A DNA stretch of 64,000 nt from NCBI GenBank assembly GCA_964394665.1, contig CAYMYN010000018.1, positions 1 to 64,000 on the forward strand, read 5' to 3'. Each line of letters opens with the position of its first letter. Position 1 is the stretch's first letter. This document shows positions 60,186 through 64,000 of this stretch, piece by piece. This DNA comes from CAYMYN01 sp964394665. GTDB taxonomy: Bacteria > Planctomycetota > UBA1135 > GCA-002686595. The translations under genes were made by a program, and so were the position numbers. The notes below the pieces were generated by a model. That model saw nothing but the letters and a program-made list of their open reading frames with translations. It had not been told where the DNA came from and did no database searches.

Positions 60186-61676
60186 TCACGTCCGCGGGTC
60201 GGCCCGGTGGGCCACGGTGGCCAGCAGCTCGGCGTGCGGGAGCGGGGGCTCGCCCTGCGCCCCGACCACGGCCGGCGTCCCGCCGCGGGCCAGCTCGGCC
60301 AGGGCGCGGATCCACCGCGGGTGGTCGTTGAGCGCCGGCGCGACGCGCAGCTCGCGGCCACCGGCGCGCTGGAACTCGGCGGCGAGCTCGACCGCCAGGC
60401 CGTGCAGCGTCTCGATCCCGTCGGTCGTGACGCCGGCGGGGAGCACGGACACCCGCGGACACTTCGCGGCGAGCGCGACGACGACCGCGTGCAGGTTCGG
60501 CTCGCCGCCGCCCGGCGCTTCGCCGTCGCCGAAGCCCAGGTGCCAATCGCCCGCCGCCAAGCCGAGTCGCCGCGCGAGCGCCGCGGCGGTCGCGCGGCAC
60601 TGGTCGGCATAGGGATCGACCTCCAGCACCGGGGGACGATCGGGGAAGGCGAACACGACCGGTTCGCCGTGCGTTCCCAGGCCGTGTCCGCGGGCGTGCT
60701 CGACCCAGGCATCGAGGAGGCCCGCGTGTCGGTAGAGATGGGTCTCGATGCGCAGGGCCGGCTGCAGGCGGCGGCGCGCGAGCAGGCGATGCAACTCGGC
60801 CAGCCGCGCGCCGCTGGCCGCGACGGAGTACTGGGGCAGGAGCGGGAGGACCCGTATCTCCTCGCAGCCCGCGGCCAGCAGGCCCTCGACGGCTTCGCGC
60901 AGGCCCCCGCCGTCCCGCGGCCCGGCCACCGCCACGCGCCACGCCGGCCCGAGGGAGGCCGTCAGCGCGCGCGCGACCAGGAAGTCGGCGCGGGCGCGCG
61001 GGCCGCCTTCGCTGGTCCAGACCCGTCGGTACTCGCGGGCCAGCTTGCGCGCCCTCCAGGGCGCCACGGCGTACCGGCGCCAGAGGGCGCTGGCCAACGA
61101 GCGCCGCGGCTGGGAGAGCCGGTCGCCGAGCACGCGCTGCAGGTGCCGGCGCACGGAGCGCGCTCGGGGGGCCTCGGGTTCCTCGGCGTCCAGCAGGAGG
61201 ACCCCGATCGGGGCCGTCGCGCGCGCGTCGGGCTCCTTCGCCCCCGCGGGCTCGGGCGCGGCGCGCCGCGGGAGGAGGAAGGCCAGGGCGAGCCCCAGGG
61301 CGGGGACGCAGGCGAACCACGCGAGTTGCGTCAGGAGCGCGGCGAGCGCGCCCGGCCAGGGCATGCCCGGAGCGGCGGTCAGCGCGAGCGCCAGGGGCGC
61401 GAGGAGCGTCGGCCGGGCCAGGGCCCGGAGGACCCCGCGCAGGGAGAGCGCCATCGTCGCGAGCGTGCGGGCGCGCCGCCGCGCGAAGCGCCAGAGCAAG
61501 GCGCTGACGAGGAGGCCGCCGAGGGCGCCGCCCGCGACGGAGAGGGCGCTCCCGAGGATGTCACCCGCGCTGGCGAACGGCGCGTCGTCCGCGAAGCCGC
61601 GCGACGCGCGGGCGCCGAGGGCCAGGCCCGCGACCAGCCACGCGCAGCCGGTGAGTTGCGCCACGTTGCGGGCCAT
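60186..61676 (-). CDS. ferrochelatase-fold protein fused to a membrane domain, catalytic His lost
   Basis: A 496-residue protein: residues 1-135 hold about four transmembrane helices, and 155-490 align with ferrochelatase: IGVLLLDAEEPEAP at the start, RVLPLLPQYSVAASGA (275-290, matching PLYPQYSxxTTGS), DPYADQCRATAAALARRLGL (354-373) and GIETLHGLAVE near the end. The essential SFHGLP motif reads AFPDRPP, with Pro345 where the proton-accepting His should be, and the WLxP segment is replaced by Gly/Glu-rich sequence. Iron insertion is therefore doubtful; a haem- or porphyrin-binding regulator or altered chelatase is possible. A good promoter precedes it. Confidence 0.75.
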   Translation of the reverse strand: MARNVAQLTGCAWLVAGLALGARASRGFADDAPFASAGDILGSALSVAGGALGGLLVSALLWRFARRRARTLATMALSLRGVLRALARPTLLAPLALALTAAPGMPWPGALAALLTQLAWFACVPALGLALAFLLPRRAAPEPAGAKEPDARATAPIGVLLLDAEEPEAPRARSVRRHLQRVLGDRLSQPRRSLASALWRRYAVAPWRARKLAREYRRVWTSEGGPRARADFLVARALTASLGPAWRVAVAGPRDGGGLREAVEGLLAAGCEEIRVLPLLPQYSVAASGARLAELHRLLARRRLQPALRIETHLYRHAGLLDAWVEHARGHGLGTHGEPVVFAFPDRPPVLEVDPYADQCRATAAALARRLGLAAGDWHLGFGDGEAPGGGEPNLHAVVVALAAKCPRVSVLPAGVTTDGIETLHGLAVELAAEFQRAGGRELRVAPALNDHPRWIRALAELARGGTPAVVGAQGEPPLPHAELLATVAHRADPRT

Positions 61677-61707
61677 CGTCTTGGGGGCGCGTCCGACGCC
61701 CGGGCCC

Positions 61708-61736
61708 ACGGTAGCGGGGAGCCTGGGCGCGGACAA
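61708..61736 (-). promoter_or_regulatory. sigma70-type promoter of the ferrochelatase-fold gene
   Basis: On the minus strand: TTGTCC (complement of 61731-61736), a 17-nt spacer, TACCGT (complement of 61708-61713); about 31 nt precede the ATG. Confidence 0.6.
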
Positions 61737-61792
61737 CCGGGCGCGCGGCGAGGGCTGCGCGGCGCGCTGGGGCGGGCACGGGCTTTGCCATG

Positions 61793-61901
61793 CGGCGGCG
61801 ACCGAGCAGCGATCCGCGTGCCGCTCGGGCGCCGCCGTGCAATCGGCGGAAGCGCGCCACGCCGAGCGCCGCGCGACGCTCGAGCGCGGCGCTCTTTTTT
61901 T
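61793..61901 (+). ncRNA. candidate small RNA ending in an intrinsic terminator
   Basis: In the gap 61677-62027 no protein gene is convincing. A long hairpin pairs CGGCGGCG (61793-61800) with CGCCGCCG (61830-61837) and CCGAGC (61802-61807) with GCTCGG (61823-61828), separated by one A/G mismatch, with a 15-nt loop. About 26 nt later comes the terminator. Nothing encoded upstream on the plus strand needs that terminator, since the neighbour is a divergent minus-strand gene. No clear promoter was found, so 5' end and function are unknown. Confidence 0.4.
61864..61901 (+). terminator. intrinsic terminator, perfect 10-bp stem with T7
   Basis: GAGCGCCGCG (61864-61873), an 11-nt loop, CGCGGCGCTC (61885-61894), then seven T (61895-61901). 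This is the best Rho-independent terminator in the window. It lies upstream of the acidic-protein gene on the same strand, so it could also act as an attenuator if transcription starts further left. Confidence 0.75.
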
Positions 61902-62027
61902 GCTTGCCAAGATCGCGCGCCGCGGTGAAACAGGTCGATGGCGGGCCGGGCGCGCCGGCGCGACGACGCGCGCGCCGCGGGTTCTCCCGTCCCATCCCCA
62001 ACCCATCCACGCGAGAAGAGGTCTTCG

Positions 62028-62321
62028 ATGTCGTTGCTCGACGCCAGCAGCGCGGAGCCCTGGGAGCGCTCCCTCCCCGTCTCCGATGTCGAACTCGAGG
62101 GCTTCGGGCTCGAGCCCGACCCCACGTCCCGTGAATCCCTCGAGGAGGACTCCGATCTCCTCGCCCTCGACGACGACGACGAGGGTCTGCTCGATGACGA
62201 CGACGAGGAGGACGAAGACGAGGACGAGGACGAGGAGGACGACGAGGAAGCGGAGGACGACGACCCGTTCTATCGCTTGGGCGAGGACGGGGGGATCGAC
62301 CTCGAGGAAGAGGAGTTCTGA
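62028..62321 (+). CDS. extremely acidic small protein
   Basis: A 97-residue protein; AAGAGG lies 8 nt before ATG 62028. The middle (about residues 48-80) is almost entirely Asp and Glu written with GAC/GAG/GAA codons, and the ends are also acidic (PFYRLGEDGG and EEEEF). No fold is expected for the centre. Related acidic tails occur on nucleic-acid mimics and chaperones of basic proteins, but nothing here proves a role. The protein reading is supported by sensible flanking residues and a clear stop; a spurious frame over a GAC/GAG-rich tract cannot be excluded entirely. Confidence 0.65.
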   Translation: MSLLDASSAEPWERSLPVSDVELEGFGLEPDPTSRESLEEDSDLLALDDDDEGLLDDDDEEDEDEDEDEEDDEEAEDDDPFYRLGEDGGIDLEEEEF

Positions 62322-62444
62322 ACTCCCGCGGGTCCTTGGCGCCGGATCCAAGCGTTCGCCCCGTGCCCCGGGAATAGGGGCGCGTTCGCCGGCTTGGTAG
62401 CCTCGGGGGCGTGACGGCCCCGCGAGCGGCCCGATCGCCGCCCC

Positions 62445-63089
62445 GTGCGACCGACCCCCGCCCAACTCTCCGCCCTGCGGCGCCGCGATCCGCGTCTGGG
62501 CGCGCTCCTCGGGCGCATTGCGCCGTTTCCGGATCTGCCCGATGCTCAGGAACGGCGCCGCACCCACTTCGAGTCGCTGGCGCGCGCGATCGTGCACCAG
62601 CAGCTCGCCGGCCCGGCGGCGGCGACGATCTGGTCGCGCGTGTGTGGGCTTGGCGGCGCGCGGCGCTTGCCGGGCCCGGCACGGTTCCTCGAGCTGGACG
62701 AGGAGCGACTCGCCGCCGCCGGGCTCTCGCGCAACAAGCGCCTCGCCCTGCGCGACCTCGCCGAGCGCCTGGCGCGGGGCGATCTGCGCCTGCGGTCCGC
62801 GCGGCGCCTGACGGACGACGAGGTCGTGCGCCGTCTGGTCGAGGTGCGCGGGATCGGGGTCTGGAGCGCGCAGATGTTCCTGCTCTTCCGTCTGGGCCGC
62901 CTGGACGTCCTGCCCGCGACGGACCTCGGCGTGCAGGAGGGCCTGCGCCTGCTCGACGGGCTGGACGAACGTCCGACGCCGGCCGAGGTGCTGGAGCGCG
63001 CCGATCGTTGGCGGCCCCTGGCGAGCGTCGGGAGCTGGGCCATGTGGCGCCTGGTCGAGCTCGAGCGCAGCCGTGGGGGAGCGCGCTGA
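62445..63089 (+). CDS. DNA-3-methyladenine glycosylase, AlkA-type HhH-GPD
   Basis: A 214-residue base-excision repair enzyme from GTG 62445. The helix-hairpin-helix is LVEVRGIGVWSA (131-142), and the catalytic Asp is Asp160 in LPATDLGVQ; SLARAIVHQQLAG (45-56) is the usual N-terminal helix. It removes alkylated purines. Length is that of short AlkA homologues without the N-terminal AlkA_N domain. TAGCCT (62398-62403) may be its -10. The stop overlaps the YihY start by one base. Confidence 0.9.
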   Translation: MRPTPAQLSALRRRDPRLGALLGRIAPFPDLPDAQERRRTHFESLARAIVHQQLAGPAAATIWSRVCGLGGARRLPGPARFLELDEERLAAAGLSRNKRLALRDLAERLARGDLRLRSARRLTDDEVVRRLVEVRGIGVWSAQMFLLFRLGRLDVLPATDLGVQEGLRLLDGLDERPTPAEVLERADRWRPLASVGSWAMWRLVELERSRGGAR

Positions 63090-64000
63090 TGGGCGCCGCC
63101 GCCCGCCTGCGCGCCGTGCACGCCGAGGCGCGCCGTTTCCTCGCGGGCATCGAGGAGCACGCGCTCTTCTCGCACGCGGCCGCGACCGGGTTCTTCCTGT
63201 TCTTCGCCATCGCCCCGGCGGTGCTGGCGCTGGTCGCGCTGGCCGGCTTCGTGCCCTTCGAGGCCTGGTTCTCCGTGCTCGCGCACGAGGGGCGCGCTTG
63301 GCTCCTCGAGCGCATCCACGAGGGGCTCGACCCCCGCACCGGGGCCGTCGCGGCGCGCCTGGCCGACAACGCCCTGGCGCCCTGGTTCGAACGCCTCGAG
63401 GCGGCGCGCGACGTGACGCTCTCGCACCAGCTCCAAGGTCTGCTCGAGCAACACCTGCCGCCGAGCGCGGCCCTGGCCCTGGGGCAGTTCGTGGGCGACG
63501 TGCTCGACAGCCCCCGGCCCGGCCTCCTGACCTTCGGCTTCGTGGCGCTGCTGTGGTCCGCCAGCGGCGCCACGCGCTCGGCCATGCGCGCGCTGAACGC
63601 CATCTACGAGGTGCGCCGCCACGCCTTCCTGCGCCGCGCCCTGGTCTCCCTGGGGCTCACGCTCGCGATCCTCCTGGGCTCGAGCTTCACGCTCACGGCC
63701 CTGCCCCTGGGCAACGCGGTCGCCCAGGGCGTCGTCGACTTCTTCGAGCTCCCCGCCTGGGTGCGCGCCGTGTGGGGCCTCGTCAACTGGCTCGCGGGCC
63801 TGGCCTTCATGCTGGCGGTGGTCTGCGTGCTCCTGTGCTTCGGGCCCAACGCGCGCCAGCGCCTGCGCTGGGTCCTGCCCGGCGCGGCGTTGACCGTCGC
63901 GCTGTGGGTGGCCCTGGGCGTGGGGCTGCGCCTGTGGACGACGATGGGTTGGGAGCGCACCAACGCGACCTACGGCACCCTGGCCAGCGTGATCGTGTTG
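63089..64000 (+). CDS. YihY/BrkB-family inner-membrane protein (truncated by window end)
   Basis: 304 codons are visible and the frame is open at the right edge. ATG 63089 overlaps the preceding TGA (TGATG). SHAAATGFFLFFAIAPAVLALVALAGF near the N-terminus and GFVALLWSASGATRSAMRALNAIYEV are typical of the YihY/UPF0761 family, with about six transmembrane helices; the family was once called ribonuclease BN, wrongly. The MG-WERTNATYGTLASVIVL stretch at the edge is the conserved last-loop motif. The insert around residues 65-130 is longer than usual. Confidence 0.88.
   Translation, partial: MGAAARLRAVHAEARRFLAGIEEHALFSHAAATGFFLFFAIAPAVLALVALAGFVPFEAWFSVLAHEGRAWLLERIHEGLDPRTGAVAARLADNALAPWFERLEAARDVTLSHQLQGLLEQHLPPSAALALGQFVGDVLDSPRPGLLTFGFVALLWSASGATRSAMRALNAIYEVRRHAFLRRALVSLGLTLAILLGSSFTLTALPLGNAVAQGVVDFFELPAWVRAVWGLVNWLAGLAFMLAVVCVLLCFGPNARQRLRWVLPGAALTVALWVALGVGLRLWTTMGWERTNATYGTLASVIVL

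Noticed and set aside
61790..62134. Plus-strand open frame starting at the long hairpin
   Set aside because: Arg/Ala/Pro-rich shadow translation across hairpins and terminator, overlapping the acidic-protein gene in another frame.
63089..64000. Ribonuclease BN
   Set aside because: The YihY family was historically labelled so in error; no RNase motif is present.

Overview
Organism. The window is very GC-rich (roughly 70% or more by eye) and densely packed. It combines TAT-exported Gfo/Idh/MocA oxidoreductases, SUMF1/FGE-fold and DUF1080 proteins, long carboxypeptidase-regulatory-like surface proteins, and a repeat protein with the Cys-rich C-terminus I associate with Planctomycetota. An uncultivated Planctomycetota bacterium is the best guess, from a draft assembly: a 10-N gap lies at 6199-6208 and genes are cut at both ends. 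No sequence search was possible; all family names come from motif recognition. Region 1-18.4 kb: ABC ATPase fragment, SGNH hydrolase with MORN-like repeats, TPR protein, DUF4863-type cupin, two polytopic membrane proteins, queF (queuosine pathway), an esterase, adenosine deaminase divergent from gltX, an HC2-type membrane protein, a metallophosphoesterase, an NHL-type propeller, a carboxypeptidase-regulatory-like surface protein and a Ppx/GppA phosphatase. Region 18.4-22.6 kb: two pseudopilins, a PilX-like protein and a HEAT-repeat protein, with no secretion motor nearby. Region 22.6-25.7 kb: a structured non-coding interval, a small cupin, then a coupled pair: a NifS-like aminotransferase without its catalytic Cys and a cysteine dioxygenase. 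A tRNA-Met with a clear promoter follows. Region 25.8-33.3 kb: immediately after the tRNA lies a translationally coupled four-gene cassette: an unknown helical protein, two BrxD/DUF2791-like P-loop ATPases (the second with a CarD-like N-terminus) and an Lhr/BrxHI-like helicase. It resembles the ATPase-helicase part of BREX without PglX or PglZ. A small interspersed repeat and a convergent DUF2325-type gene follow. This is the best candidate for an undescribed system. Region 33.4-42.3 kb: cytochrome b562-like protein, two TAT Gfo/Idh paralogues flanking an FGE-fold protein and an ApbE lipoprotein, then a large GG-rich repeat protein and a long intergenic region with the second repeat copy. Region 42.3-51.3 kb: two giant paralogous sulfotransferase-like/glycosyltransferase fusions and a surface protein of different base composition. 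Region 51.4-64 kb: glyS-glyQ, a metal-binding HMA protein with two YeeE/YedE half transporters, an MBL-fold protein, a GT-C membrane protein, a DUF1080 protein, a ferrochelatase-fold protein that has lost its catalytic His, a candidate small RNA with an excellent terminator, an extremely acidic protein, an AlkA-type glycosylase and the start of a YihY-family protein. Regulation. Several genes have a TANNNT hexamer only 6-7 nt before the start codon, suggesting leaderless mRNAs. Several units also carry a TTG-type -35 box exactly 17 nt upstream of the -10.
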